Below, one piece after another: positions 1 to 11,148 of a DNA stretch of 64,000 bases. The stretch lies in the NCBI RefSeq assembly GCF_029931775.1, contig NC_079324.1:64115268-64179267 (forward strand). Reading direction: 5' to 3'. The DNA comes from Euleptes europaea (taxonomy: Eukaryota > Chordata > Lepidosauria > Squamata > Sphaerodactylidae). The position numbers and the translations under genes are program-made. Below the pieces are notes generated by a model. It saw nothing but the letters and a program-made list of their open reading frames with translations, searched no databases and was not told where the DNA came from. The stretch's first letter is position 1, and the number at the start of each line of letters is the position of its first letter.

Positions 1-194
1 TGGGAACTTCTGCATGCATTGCTGAGCAGGGGTTCTGCCAGGGAGATGCTTTCTGCGGAGGGCAAATCCTTGCTTGCACAAGCGATGGAGTGAGGGCTGA
101 GTTCACAGAGGAAGACTGCACCCCAGAGATTACCAGCTTATGGAGTTTTGTCCTGGCAACCAAAGGAAGAGCCTGTCTCTGCTTTTCCTCCCAG

Positions 195-1004
195 GTCAGC
201 TATGGTTTTGTCTCTCGCATTCTGAATGATCAAACTCAGTTCCCCTTTTTCTACCGGATGGTGCCAAAAGCAGATTGCCAGCCCCAGGGGATTGTCCAGT
301 TGCTTCTGCACTTCAAGTGGACGTGGGTCGGTCTCCTTGCTCCGGAGACTGACGGTGGAGAGCTATTCCTTCACACGTTTCCACCCCTGCTCATCAGGAA
401 CCACATTTGTGTTGCCTTCTCACAAAGCATGCCAGTCCGGACCACGGAAAGAGTATTCTTCCTTTACAAAGTGTTTCAAGTGCACAGAAAGGTCAATGTG
501 TACATTTATTATGGGGAGCTCCGCTTCTTTTTCAGCACAATATACTTTGTCCAAAAAATTCATGAAATGTATCAAGCAAAATCCATTGTGGCCAAAGTCT
601 GGATCACAACAGCTTTGTGGGACCTCTCCTTGACCCTGTCATACACAGTTTTGTCTCCACGGTTTGTCCATGGCTTTTTTTCTTTTTTATTCCAATCTAA
701 CAAAAGGACAGCCTCGAGAAATTATGATAAATTTGATGCTGGTATCCCACAATTTGGGGCAAAAGCGTTTGAGTGTTCCTATTCAAAGTCTGAGATCTCT
801 GTGAAAGGCCAGAGAAGCTGCAGAGAGAAGGAGAGACTGGAGCTGCTGCCCCTGGATACAATTGAATGGACCCATTCTTTAGACAGTTACAGCCTTTACA
901 ACAGCGTCCGGGCTGTGGCCCATGCCCTGAAGATGGCCTACTCCATGCAGCCAGCACTGCGGGCCGGAGGCAGGTCTGGGCTTCCAAGGGTGCAGCCATG
1001 GCAG
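195..1004 (+). CDS. V2R exon: ligand-binding domain, large exon
   Basis: This 810-bp exon is exactly 270 codons, phase 0 to 0, between a pyrimidine-rich acceptor ending CCAG at 194 and the donor CAG|GTATGC. It encodes most of lobe 2 of the Venus-flytrap domain, including WTWVGL and the [14 protein letters not shown] stretch that V2Rs keep near the exon end. Confidence 0.88.
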
Positions 1005-4000
1005 GTATGCCCCTCTCCTTTGGCCTTGGATTCATTCATTCACGGACAGTGGCTCTAGATTGGTTCTCGTAGGTTATCCGGGCTGTGTAACCGTGGTCTT
1101 GGTATTTTCTAGATTGCTTTCTGAGCTGGGAGGCACCTGAAGCGGTTTATAGAATAGCCATTCTTACCCATTACAATCAGCATTGCCAGCCTAATGAGGA
1201 AGATGCATTCCCTTCCAGAGCTCTGTTGAAACCATTTTCCATTTTTCTTGGGATACATTTGTGAGTTGGGTTTGAAGGGTTCTGAAGGGTGCTCAATTCC
1301 CTTCAAACCCTACATTTTTCGTGTATGGGAAAGTGGGTATATGGTTGTGGGGGGGGGTACAATGCCCCCCCCCCACTGCAGTCCAAGACTGGTTGCCATG
1401 AACAGGGGCAGGGGCAGACGGAGAAGTGGGCAGACATAGGTTTTCAAATTGGAATATGAACCCTGCTCTGTGAAACTGTCTTTCCCTCGAATATACGTGT
1501 TTGCATTTTATAATTAATGGCAGGAGAAGGAAGGCGAACTCTCTCACTGGCTCCATCCACCTCTCCCTACATACTTTGGCTGTCTGCTGTGGCCTGTACC
1601 ATACACCACAATGGGGGAGGAAAGCTCTCTCTGGTGGCGAGGGAGGAGGACTCTTGTACTGGCTCCATCTACCCCTCCCTACGTCCTAAATGCCGGCATC
1701 TTCTCTCATATTCCAGCTCCACTCTATCATGAGGACCTTCCAGTTCCACAATACTTCCTTGGATGGAGTGTATTTGGATGGAAACGGGGATCTGGCAGCT
1801 GACCTTGACCTTGTGAACTGGGTGTGGTTTTCCAATTGGTCCTTTGGTAAAGTGAAATGTGGGAGCCTAGAGAGGCAGGAGTCCTCAGACATCAAGTTCA
1901 CCATCAACATGGATGCCATTGTATGGCCTGAGGTGTGGGGGCACCATTTCTTTTCCATTATTTATTTTAATGTCTCTATGCTCTGATGATTGGCTGGTTG
2001 CTCTCTTTGGCACCTAGAGAGAGGAAAGATCTTCGTAGGGTATAACGCCATAGGTCCACCCTCCAAAGCAGCCGTTTTCCCCAGGGGAACTGATCTCTGT
2101 AGTCTGGAGATCTCCAGCCCCACCCTCCCTGGAGGTTGGCTGCCCTAGGTCTGGGGAGGGGGTCACTGATTAGGTGTGGAGCAGAAGGCCCCATTGGGTC
2201 CTTTCCTAAATTGCACTGATTTAAAAAACTCCCTCCACACTGTTTGTTCGGTGCTCTTTTGCTTTGTATTTAGATGGTGCCTCGCTCCAGGTGTACCGAA
2301 AGCTGCCTGCCTGGCTACGCCAAAGTGACCCAAAAAGGGGAGCCTATGTGCTGCTATAAATGTGTCCGATGCGCCGAGGGGACCATTTCCACTCAAGAAG
2401 GTGGGTGACTCTTGAAGAAAGGGCAGCCTGAGGAACACAGGAGAAAGGTTCCCTCAAACTGAGAAAGGCGTTTTGAACTCGCATCCCTTCTTGGCTTATC
2501 TACTGTCAGCATGGTCAAGATGAGGCCCAGCCAGTGCCCTATATGAAATCAATTAGAGGATAAAAGGAGCTGACTTTTCTGAGCAACTTGGAGAATGGGT
2601 GGCATTCAGATCAAGGTTGTTCCAAGCGTAGCTCATCCAAACAAACGCCTTCAGCATTCTACGAACCTGCAACCTCACGCCCTGGCCCTGCATGCAGACT
2701 TCAGGCAAGCAAGGTGCAGTTCATTTGATAATAAGGCCGAGAGCGTCCCTTTCCTCAAGGGTTCTCTCTCCAGCCTCAGATTCATTTCTGGGGTAAATTG
2801 TACTCACCAGTAAGCACAGCCGCACTCAACAGCTTTACAAAGTATCAGGGGTTATTTTAAAGAGAGTTAAACAAAAAAACCCAAATGCTCTCAATTTACA
2901 ACAAGCAAAAGGAGAACTGTCAGAACTTCCTAGTAAAAGCAGCCATCAGGACAGGTGGGGGAAGTCTCCTGGCCAGGGCGAAACTAATGCCTTCTAACCT
3001 CCCCAACCAATCAAGGTCACACAATTAATTCGCCTTGCAGCTTCAAGATTATCACCCCTTGCATAGATTCCACTGGGAGGCCCTCACTGTGAAACCACTT
3101 ATGATCTTAAAGCCAAAACAAGCCTTACGCATAGGAAGTAGCCTATCGAGCCAGAGCACGAATGGCGCTCACCGACTTCTGTGTGCTCTGAGGGGCAGGA
3201 CCATCCCAGGAACTTCCTTGCTAACAGTCCTCACTGCTCCTAGATCCTTTCGAGAAGATAATGCCAGGACTTTTCTGCACGCATTTCCAGTTCTGAAGAG
3301 CCCAATCCATATTGCGCACAATCAGCTCCACACAGTCCCTCCTGAGTCCTGGCAGAGACCCTTTATAAGGCAGGGTGAAAGGCAGCTTTTGGTGACACTG
3401 AAGTTGTTTCCCATTGTTCCAGATGCAGACCATTGCGATAAATGTCCAGAAAATGAGCACCCCAACAAGGAACAGGATCTGTGTGTCCCCAAAATTGTCA
3501 TCTTCCTCTCCTATGAAGAGCAGCTGGGGATCGTCCTGGTTTTCTTTGCCCTGTTTCTGTCCCTAGGCGCAGCTCTGGCATTAGGGGTCTTCATCAGGTA
3601 CCAAGAAACTCCACTCGTCAGAGCCAACAACCGGGACCTCTCCTACGTTCTGCTGGTCTCCCTCCTGCTTTCCTTTTGCACGTCCTTCCTCTTCATCGGC
3701 CGGCCAAGAAAGGTCACCTGCCTCCTCCGGCAGACTGCCTTCAGCATCATCTTCTCGGCCGCTGTCTCCTCTCTGCTGGCAAAAACCGTCACCGTGGTGG
3801 TGGCCTTCATGGCCACGAAGCCCGGGAGCGGGATGAGGAAATGGCTGGGGAAGGGTCTGGCCAACGCCATCGTGGTTTCCTGCTCCACCCTTCAAGCGGG
3901 CATCTGCACTGTGTGGCTGGGACTCTCTCCCCCCTTCGCGGATGCTGACATGCGCTCCCTGCCTGGGCACATCACCCTGCGATGCCACCAGGGCTCTGCC

Positions 4001-4333
4001 GCCATGTTCTATGCTGCCCTGGGTTACCTGGGCTTCCTGGCAGCGGTCTGCTTCACGGCAGCCTTCCTGGCCAGGAAGCTGCCGGGGGCCTTCAACGAAG
4101 CCAAGCTGATCACCTTTGGCATGCTGGTCTTCTGCAGTGTGTGGGTGTCCTTCGTGCCCACCTACCTGAGCACCAAGGGGAAGTACATGGTCGCTGTGCA
4201 GGTCTTCTCCATCTTGGCCTCCGGGGCCGGCTTGCTGGGATGCACCTTCCTCCCCAAGTGCTACATCCTCTTACTGAGGCCTGACCTGAACACGAAAGAG
4301 CATCTCATGGTGAAAGCGAAAGACGGCCCCTGA
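195..4333 (+). CDS. Vomeronasal type-2 receptor (class C GPCR), 3' four coding exons
   Basis: Pheromone/peptide-sensing class C GPCR of vomeronasal neurons, plasma membrane. The exons read in order as part of the Venus-flytrap domain (195-1004, then 1717-1932), the cysteine-rich NCD3G linker (2274-2400) and the seven-helix domain with C-tail (3423-4333). All junctions have GT/AG sites and compatible phases (0, 0, 1), and no stop or frameshift is seen in about 0.69 kb of reading frame per 230 residues. Family hallmarks are FPFFYRMVP, the paired CC and CxxC of NCD3[19 protein letters not shown] at the end of helix 7, and the stop at 4331-4333. The first two exons (signal peptide and start of the ligand domain) lie outside the window to the left. 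V2Rs are large tandem families; only one copy is seen here. It could be functional or a recent pseudogene broken in the missing exons. Confidence 0.9.
1063..1108 (-). mobile_element. 46-bp PLE 3'-tail insertion in V2R intron
   Basis: This stretch matches, in inverse orientation, the terminal sequence of the large PLE at 33.1 kb (GTAGGTTATCCGGGCTGTGT core). It is flanked by the 8-bp direct repeat CTAGATTG at 1055-1062 and 1109-1116. It is a severely truncated PLE copy within the intron after the large V2R exon. Confidence 0.7.
1717..1932 (+). CDS. V2R exon: end of ligand-binding domain
   Basis: A 216-bp exon, phase 0 to 0, with acceptor TATTCCAG and donor GAG|GTGTGG. It begins [10 protein letters not shown] and carries the VxFD-like [12 protein letters not shown] segment with FTIN, as V2R exon 4 does. 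It ends a few codons earlier than the typical family exon. Confidence 0.82.
2035..2146 (+). repeat. Partial hAT-type MITE
   Basis: This is the inner and right portion of the abundant MITE (CCAGGGGAACTGATCTCTG, then GGAGGTTGGCTGCCCTAG) in a V2R intron. The left end is missing. Confidence 0.6.
2274..2400 (+). CDS. V2R exon: cysteine-rich NCD3G linker
   Basis: A 127-bp exon, phase 0 in and phase 1 out. It encodes the nine-cysteine linker between ligand domain and helices ([12 protein letters not shown], then [15 protein letters not shown]). It opens with MVPRSRC where the family usually has (A/V)VPxSxC. Confidence 0.85.
3423..4333 (+). CDS. V2R exon: seven-transmembrane domain and C-terminus
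   Basis: The last exon starts after CCATTGTTCCAG and completes a split Asp codon. It reads [19 protein letters not shown], then seven hydrophobic helices, ending in a short tail after [12 protein letters not shown]. All seven helices are uninterrupted, and the two extracellular-loop cysteines expected for class C are present. Confidence 0.92.
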
Positions 4334-5303
4334 GGATATCGCTTAAAATTTTTGCATCAGCGTCTCCATCATGGCAGCGACGAGGCCAACATTTTTGCCT
4401 TGGGAGTGGGTGCCCAGAGTGGGTGCCCAGAGCTGCTGATATAAGAAATGCCTTTACTGGAAGAAACCAGTCATGAATGATAAAAATGAACACCAGTCAT
4501 TCTGAGAAATCATTTTGTTTTAATGCTTTACATTTCTCACTTGATTGCAATCTGATTCCAGTTACATTTGTTCCTAATTGTCACTTTAGGGCTTGATGCC
4601 ACTTCATCCCATCCGGGGGCGGGGGTTCACCCACATCAGTTGTGCGCCATTTCGTTTTCCTGCAGCTGATTTGCCTTCGACCCACTCTCGCATTTGGCAC
4701 AGGCTGGCCAAAGAGCTGCTTCTGCTTCCCATCTATGCCAGCAGGCATTTTTAAAATGCCCGGCAGAAAGGCAATCAATAACACAGGTTATTTATCAGAA
4801 CGTAAACACAAGACCAATTTTTAACTCAACAAAAGATCCAGTTTTACGTCACTGCGTGAGAGAGAGCTGCAGGTCACACAACAGTCTTGCAAAATATCAG
4901 GCAGTGATGGGGCAAAAAGCCAAATGCACAATGGGAATTTCCCAACCTCCTTCTACTCTTGGTCCACAAAAGGAGTCGACGGGTCAATCATTGCTTGTCA
5001 CCCCAGTCACAATGGATCTCCACCACCTTTCCTGGGTTGGCTTGGAGGTCTGGGGCAGATGGTTGTCCAAACATGCTGGGAAAAGAACAGGAAACTTATC
5101 AGCCATCAGACTGCGGACTTTTCAGTGAAGATCCCCATCCATTTGCTTCACCCCAACAGTATGCTAGTGCTGTGCAACAAGGAAGTGATGCTCTCTGTCC
5201 ACAGAACCCACAATCCACAGGAGACCGAGGTCTTCCACTTTTTCAGACCCAAGGCTCACTCAGCTAGAAACAGGAACTCACACAGCCCCAGAGCCATCTG
5301 TCA
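4334..5303. other. Intergenic, no gene recognised
   Basis: Downstream flank of the V2R. There is a small tandem duplication (GTGCCCAGAGTGG twice, about 4405-4432). No coding similarity, RNA gene or familiar repeat is seen. Confidence 0.4.
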
Positions 5304-5512
5304 TAGGGTTGCCAGGGCCTCTTCACAACAAGCGGGAGGTTTTTGGGGCAGAGTCTGAGGAGGGCGGAGTTTGGGGAGGGGAGGGACTTAAATTCCATAG
5401 AGTCCAATTGCCAAAGTAGCCATTTTTCTCCAGGGGAACTGATCTCTATCAGCTGGAGATCAGTTGTAATAGCAGGAGATCTCCCGCTAGTACCTGGAGG
5501 TTGGCAACCCTA
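5304..5512 (+). mobile_element. hAT-type MITE with exact 8-bp TSD
   Basis: A 209-bp element with terminal inverted repeats TAGGGTTGCC and GGCAACCCTA, without coding capacity. The direct repeat ATCTGTCA flanks it exactly (5296-5303 and 5513-5520). Eight-base duplications are characteristic of hAT transposons, so this is a non-autonomous hAT derivative. Confidence 0.85.
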
Positions 5513-5520
5513 ATCTGTCA

Positions 5521-6467
5521 GGAAGAGCTGGTGTCAGAGTGAGGACCTCACCAATGTCCCGGTCAGGACCGTGGATATCAACTCACAAGAGCTGGGGACT
5601 GGGAACACCAGCCCAGCACCAGGAGCTGTGACAGAACAAGGAGAAAGCTCTAAGGGCCAGTGCCATGGAGGCATCTTCTCCTTCGGCACTGAAGGGTCTC
5701 ACCTCGCTGGTGAGGGAGCAGAAGAAGGAACCTCTGTGAAGGGGGAGGGCAGGTGGGCTGAAGGGAGGCTCAGAGGAACACAAGGAGATGCTCCTCTTGG
5801 CCCCAAACAAAGGGGCAGCTGCAGCAAAGGCAGGCGTGCCCCTCACATCCCCTTCCAACCCCTCCCTCTTCCCAAGGCCACTGTCTCCAGCCCCCTCCTT
5901 GTGGTGGGGCACAGCCTGTGCTATGGACAACCCCTTCCTCCATACATTCACATCAGTCACACACAAAAGGTTCAAATGTGCCTTAAGTGCCATCAAATGT
6001 GAAAGCGTCCCCACTGCCACAGCCCCTCTGGCCACGGCCGCTGCTTCTTGCAAATGTTGCCGCTGTGAGCTGCATAGTTCAGCCTCAGCCAAATTATGGG
6101 GTAAGAGGACCCGCAGTCAGGCCGCAGGGACCACAGGCGGCCTTAGCACCAAAGAGCTAGGAAGATGCCTGTGGACTGAGGCTGAGAAGGCTACTCTGAG
6201 TGGGTCTGTCTGAGAGGCCAGGTCTGACGTCGCCAGAGCCTCCGACCAAAGCAAGGGAAGGGAGACAGGAAAGCGGAGTCCAGGGACATGGTTGGATTCC
6301 AGGAATAGCTTTCATGGACTCCTGGTTGCTTTCACTGCAACAGAAGAACACAGCTGCCCTTCAAGGACAAGTTATGGGAACAGGTCTTCACCACCCTGGG
6401 TATCTCCTCCACGGACTGGAGCTCTGTCTGAGGACAGAGATTGGGGGGCAGCCAAACGGAAACTCAC
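5521..6467. other. No gene recognised
   Basis: Moderately GC-rich sequence lying 3' of the minus-strand transmembrane exon. It could hold cytoplasmic-tail or UTR sequence of that locus, but no ITIM-like motif was found. Confidence 0.3.
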
Positions 6468-6556
6468 CTCCCCTACCAACAGCCCCAGGAAGCAGAGGAG
6501 AAGGCCAGCCAAAATAATCCGGGCAACATTTTCATGGTGGAGGCTTCCTGAAGTCC
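6468..6556 (-). CDS. Putative transmembrane exon of an LRC-type Ig receptor (NxxR motif)
   Basis: An 89-bp minus-strand segment between acceptor TCTGCTGCAG and donor GAG|GTGAGT. It enters in phase 1 and leaves in phase 0. It encodes a helix containing E-N-x-x-R followed by an ILAGLLLCFLGLLV core. This spacing resembles the transmembrane exon of leukocyte-receptor-complex molecules (LILRA, GPVI, FCAR-like), whose Arg pairs with FcR-gamma. That role is inferred from the motif only. No C2-type Ig exon is seen just upstream. The nearest Ig exons on the same strand are at 9.2 and 15.2 kb and need not be the same gene. It could also be a relic exon. Confidence 0.4.
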
Positions 6557-6744
6557 CTGCAGCAGAAGAGGAGGATTTCCAAAGAGAAAAAGCAAAAGCC
6601 AAAAGGTATCACTCTCTAATTTTTGAACAAAGGCATCGGTATGGTTGCTGGTAAAACTGATTCGTCTCTCCCCTTCTCACAGCAACTCTGGAGGGTTCTT
6701 GATAAAAGAGATGACCTGGATTACAGCAAGCTCCCTTGTAGTAA

Positions 6745-6958
6745 CCCCGGCCTGGATGGCCCAGGCTGGCCTGATCTCATTAGATCTCAGAAGCTAAGCA
6801 GGGCCAGCCCAGGTTAGTTCTTCAATCGAAGACCACAGAGGAAGGACAGGGCTGCTACGCAGAGGCAGGCGATGGCAGCCCACCTCTGAACCTCTCTTGC
6901 CTTGAAAACCCTACAGGGTTGCTATAAGTTGGCTGCGACTTGATGGTACTTTCTACCA
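6745..6958 (+). repeat. 5S-rRNA-derived SINE with RTE/BovB-type tail
   Basis: The 5' part resembles 5S rRNA (GATCTCAGAAGCTAAGCAGG). The 3' end (GCTATAAGTTGGCTGCGACTTGATGGTA) resembles the ends of the RTE copies in this window. This is the 5S-Sauria SINE design, presumably mobilised by the RTE/BovB LINE. Confidence 0.8.
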
Positions 6959-6962
6959 TCAC

Positions 6963-8070
6963 TAGGGTTGCCAGCTCCAGGTTGGGAAATACCTGGAGAT
7001 TTTGGGGGTGGAGCCTGAGGAGGGAGGGGTTTGGAGAGGGAAGGGACTTTAATGCCATAGAATCCAATGGCCAAAGTGGCCGTTTTCTCCAGGGGAACTG
7101 ATCTCTGTTGCGTGGAGATCAGTTGTAACAGCGGGAGATCTCCAGCCACCACTTGGAGGTTGAAGCAAAGGAATCACTTATACTGTACAAAAGCTTAAAC
7201 AAACATCAGTATAAAGGCTTAATAATTCATGACTAATTGGTATAAAAATACTGTGCAAGTTTACTAACAATGGTGAAGATAAACAAAGACAGTGCAAATG
7301 ACAATAAACAAAAATTCTTATCTATAAGTATTTACAACAAAGTGCAATTTGCAGGGGAATGCAACTTACTAATACAGATAGTTACAAAAATGATTTGGTG
7401 GACAATTCAACAGGTAAGTCCAAAGTATCTATATACTTAATAGAACACTGTAGTAGCCTTCAAGAGCAAAGTCTTTCCCATCAAGGGCATTCTTGTAAGT
7501 TTGACTAGAAGACGGGCTGAATTCTCACGAAATTAACGCTGCGTGGAAGCATACGTGCATTTGGCATATACAAGATGGGTAACGGTCTCCGGATTAATTA
7601 TCACGTTTTCACCACAATTTGTGGCTTAGGTTATTTTTCTCTCTCAAATTTCTTGCGCCCTGCAGGCTGCTCTTGCTGAATGAACCTGTGTAACCAGGAA
7701 TATTTTTAGAGAAATGATTTTAGTATTGTAGTCAAATTTACAAGAATGCCCTTGATGGGAAAGACTTTGCTCTTGAAGGCTACTACAGTGTTCTATTAAG
7801 TATATAGACACTTTGGACTTACCTGTTGAATTGTCCACCAAATCATTTTTGTAACTATCTGTATTACGGTAGTAAGTTGCATTCCCCTGCGAATTGCACC
7901 TTGTTGTAAATACTTATAGATAAGATTTTTTGTTTATTGTCATTTGCACTGTCTTTGTTTGTCTTCACCATTGTTAGTAAACTTGCACAGTATTTTTATA
8001 CCAATTAGTCATGAGTTATTGAGCCTTTATAGTGATGTTTGTTTAAGCCACCTGGAGGTTGGCAACCCTA
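6963..8070 (+). mobile_element. hAT-type MITE split by a palindromic element
   Basis: Left part 6963-7162 and right part 8048-8070, with TAGGGTTGCC and GGCAACCCTA ends. The flanking 8-mers ACCATCAC and ACCACCAC differ at one base. An 885-bp palindrome was inserted close to its right end. Confidence 0.8.
7163..8047. mobile_element. 885-bp palindromic element, probable inverted PLE terminal repeats
   Basis: Two ~330-bp arms in inverted orientation (about 7192-7505 and 7733-8047) around a ~230-bp unique spacer. About 30 bp at the left edge are not mirrored on the right. A 14-bp target duplication with one mismatch (CCACTTGGAGGTTG / CCACCTGGAGGTTG) flanks it. The layout matches the second palindrome at 10.8 kb and the ends of the large PLE. 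No ORF is present and no clear ribozyme core was found. The assignment to PLEs is inferred from architecture only. Confidence 0.55.
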
Positions 8071-8551
8071 ACCACCACCCTTGTAGTAAGCAGTGACTGG
8101 TGGAAACCAAGGTGGCTTGAACAACCACGTACCACGTTGCAGCCACAGTATGTTCCGGCTGTTTCCACCACACTTAAGACCTGTCTTCACCCTGAGGATA
8201 TTACCCTTGCCTTCCAGTGGGCAAAGCTTTCTTAAAAGTGGGGCTTCACCAGATGTTTGATGGTGGTGTTTGTCTTCTAGCTGAAATGCTGCAGAGCCTA
8301 CCTGGGCACAGATTGGGACCCTGCAGATAGAAAGGCAAGGCATTCCCCCCTAACTCTCAATTCTAGGCCTCCTTGTCTTTGGGCAGTGTCTCAGTCAGGC
8401 TTGTATATTAGGTTTATTTCATTTGCCCCCAGCAGTGTGGGTCATATGAGAAAGAGGAGGCCACACACACCCAGGCTTGGTATTTTTGTGCTCCCAGAAT
8501 ACTGTGCAACTTGGGGGAGGGGGTAGTTCTCGCCTTGGCTTCCCCCTGGGA
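8071..8551. other. No gene recognised
   Basis: Unique-looking sequence between two MITEs. No convincing exon. Confidence 0.3.
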
Positions 8552-8755
8552 TAGGGTTGCCAGGTCCCTCTTCACCACCGGCGGGAAGTTTTTGGGGCGG
8601 AGCCTGAGGAGGGTGGGGTTTGGGGAGGGACTTCAATGCCATAGAGTCCAATGGTCAAAGCGGCCATTTTCCCCAGATGAACTGATCTCTATCGGCTGGA
8701 GATCAGCTGTAATAGCAGGGGATCTCCAGCTAGTACCTGGGGGCTGGCAACCCTT
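8552..8755 (+). mobile_element. hAT-type MITE with exact 8-bp TSD
   Basis: A 204-bp copy with TAGGGTTGCC at the left and GGCAACCCT at the right. The direct repeat CCCTGGGA flanks it at 8544-8551 and 8756-8763. Confidence 0.85.
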
Positions 8756-9154
8756 CCCTGGGATCAACTCTGAAGAATTCTCCTAAAAGAAAAGGGGCAG
8801 AGAACTTCTGCAGCCTGATGCAGCACCAGCAACCACAGCCGTCGAATAAGTGGACCTGAGGGGGACGGAGAAGGAAGGCACAGATATCCACTCTCCGCTG
8901 GAGGAGCATTTGGGGCTGCCATGCTTACCACCACATTGAAGCTGAGCATGACAACGTTCACGCTTCCAAGAACAATTTTTGGAGGCCTCTCTAATTCTTG
9001 GCCCTGAAGATCACACCTGAACACCAGAGAGAATGAATCTCTCAAGTAGGTAAAGCTCAAAGCAGTGATTTATATTATCTCTGCCTGCTGTTACTGCTTG
9101 TTATTTACAAGATTCGTATGGCACCTTTCTGCCCAGTGAGGGCTACCGAGTTAC

Positions 9155-9541
9155 CTGGAGTCACCGTGAGATTCACTGTTGTCTGGACTGCACCAGTAAA
9201 GGTTCGTATGGTGGCCTGGTACATTCCAGTATCGTTTAAGCCCACGCTGTAAATCTCCAGAGTGCCGTTCCTGAGGATGTCCACCCGCTGCCGATACTTG
9301 CGAGCCACATCTTTATGACGGACGGTGCATTCCCTCTCCCACCATTGATGGACGGTTCTGCTGCAATTGCTTATGAGGTACGCCAGGATAGGTTTGCTTG
9401 GGTTAGTGGTGATGAATTCCCATTTGATGCTAAGGAACGTCCAGTTGGGGTCCAGAGATGGGATGGGCAGCCAAGTGGTGTGGTTGATGGCAGCAGAGAT
9501 TGAACTGGGAGGCATGGAAATCAACGCAGACAATGGCAGAC
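9155..9541 (-). CDS. Ig V-like domain exon (CD2/SLAM or HEPACAM style)
   Basis: A 387-bp exon with phase 1 at both ends, as usual for Ig-domain exons. The acceptor is TCATCCCCAG and the donor CCAG|GTAACT. Visible Ig features are the C-strand IKWEF, the YRQRVDILRNGTLEI stretch and the F-strand DTGMYQATI. The usual F-strand Cys is Gln and there is no B-strand Cys, so the canonical disulphide is absent, as in CD2/SLAM and CEACAM N-domains. Two other cysteines (NCS and ECT) could pair. Several N-glycosylation sites are present (NHT, NWT, NCS, NGT, NDT, NLT). The signal exon and downstream exons were not identified. It may share a gene with the exon at 15.2 kb, since phases are compatible. Confidence 0.65.
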
Positions 9542-10757
9542 CTGGGGATGAAAGAAGAGGGCAGCTGGAGCCCTTGAAGCAGGAAATGTCCGGTACAGTC
9601 AAGACACCGAGACTCCTATGTCCAAAGTCAGGATCTCACACAGACATACCACAGCTTCCAACCGGTCACAGTACATGGAGAGGGCCAGTGCACATCTTTT
9701 GAAAGAGTTGCATTGGTGGAACCAGATCTTGGGGCTTTCGTTTTCCTGCCTCATATCCTGTGAGGTTTGGTGCAGCCAAGGATCTGGTCCCATTCGCTGG
9801 CTTGATACCTATTCCTGCCTATGAGCACAGCTGCAAGCATCCCTCATCTTCCTTATTTGGAAGAGGGGAGTCCCCAGAATTTTAATCCTTTTCTTTTTGC
9901 TGACTTAAAATCACTCCTGCTTTTCAAACAGTGTGCTGACTTCACACTCCTTTTATTTATCCCATAGAATAAATGAAATGTCTGATACATGCCAGAATTA
10001 GAAAAGAATCCTTATGATGTGGAAAACAACCAAGAAAGTAAATGCAAGAAAGAATTTCCCTATGGTGGCAAAGATACAGGAGGAAGGAAGCAGGGGCCGG
10101 TCCAAGTGTTGCCCCAGTGAAGGTCCACGATGCGCATCCCCTTCTGGACCTCTGCACCATGAGCAGCTGGGTTGCCGCAAGGGCTTGGCTTGGATCCGGC
10201 TGGCACTGGTACAGGCCCAGGAGATGATGCCAGTCCTTGCATGCGCTGCTGATGCCCTCCTCATAACACTCTTGGCTGCCCTGCCAAACCCCACTGCTTG
10301 GAGCTCAACCATGTTCTCCAGGCTGGCCTAGAACCACAGGGGTCTGATGTCCAAAAACTTACTTTCCCCCCAGAGGACTTCTTCCCGTCCTTGTCTTCTA
10401 TTGCATGAGCTGCCACCAGCAAAAGGCATTTTTATTTTGATTATGGCTCTTTTTGCAAATCAGAAATCTGTGTGCAGGTGAGACTGAGAAGAGGCATGTA
10501 GGACTCTCCCTCTCCCCTTCTTCTCTCAGTGTTCCTGTGTGTATTTTTCCTCCCCATGCTGTCCATCAAACCAGTTCTTTCTGAGTAGCAAAGCAGAGCA
10601 GTACATGGTGAAACATGGGTGAGATTCTTTCTGTGAAAACACCCAAAGATCATGCGTATAGTACAGTAAAACTTTAATAACTGCACATAAATGTGGAAAG
10701 CAGAGATTCTTGGGAACAGTCAATAGACATTTAGATTTTAGGTAGAACACTACACAA
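9542..10757. other. No gene recognised
   Basis: Would contain the 5' intron or upstream region of the Ig exon at 9.2 kb. Several short ORFs on both strands show no domain I can name. Confidence 0.3.
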
Positions 10758-11148
10758 TAAGGTTGCCAACTGCCAGGTAGTGGTAAATAAAGATTAGCCT
10801 GCTATACAGTTAGTTAGCAAATACAAAATAGCAGAAAAACAAGCATTCAATAAATGCAAAGTATGTCTGTTCAATTTAGGCATATAGTTAACATACAATT
10901 ATATAATCATTGTCTGTGCAATATTATGCAGGATAAATCATAAACAACTTGTAATTACAAATGTCTGAATCCCATTCAAAGAGTCTTAGTGCGAATATCT
11001 CGCCAAACTTGCACCAAGGAGACGTGGATATACTCTCAATAATGTCCAGACTTGGTAGTGGAAATAGCAGCTATTTTCTGTTGCTGCTGTTTGGAGTATA
11101 TTGACTCCTAAGTAGAACAAGTGGCAATAGCAGATCACATATATATAA

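Noticed and set aside
8764-9060. Possible transmembrane exon just 3' of the Ig exon at 9.2 kb
   Set aside because: The hydrophobic stretch is interrupted and its phase does not fit the Ig exon donor.
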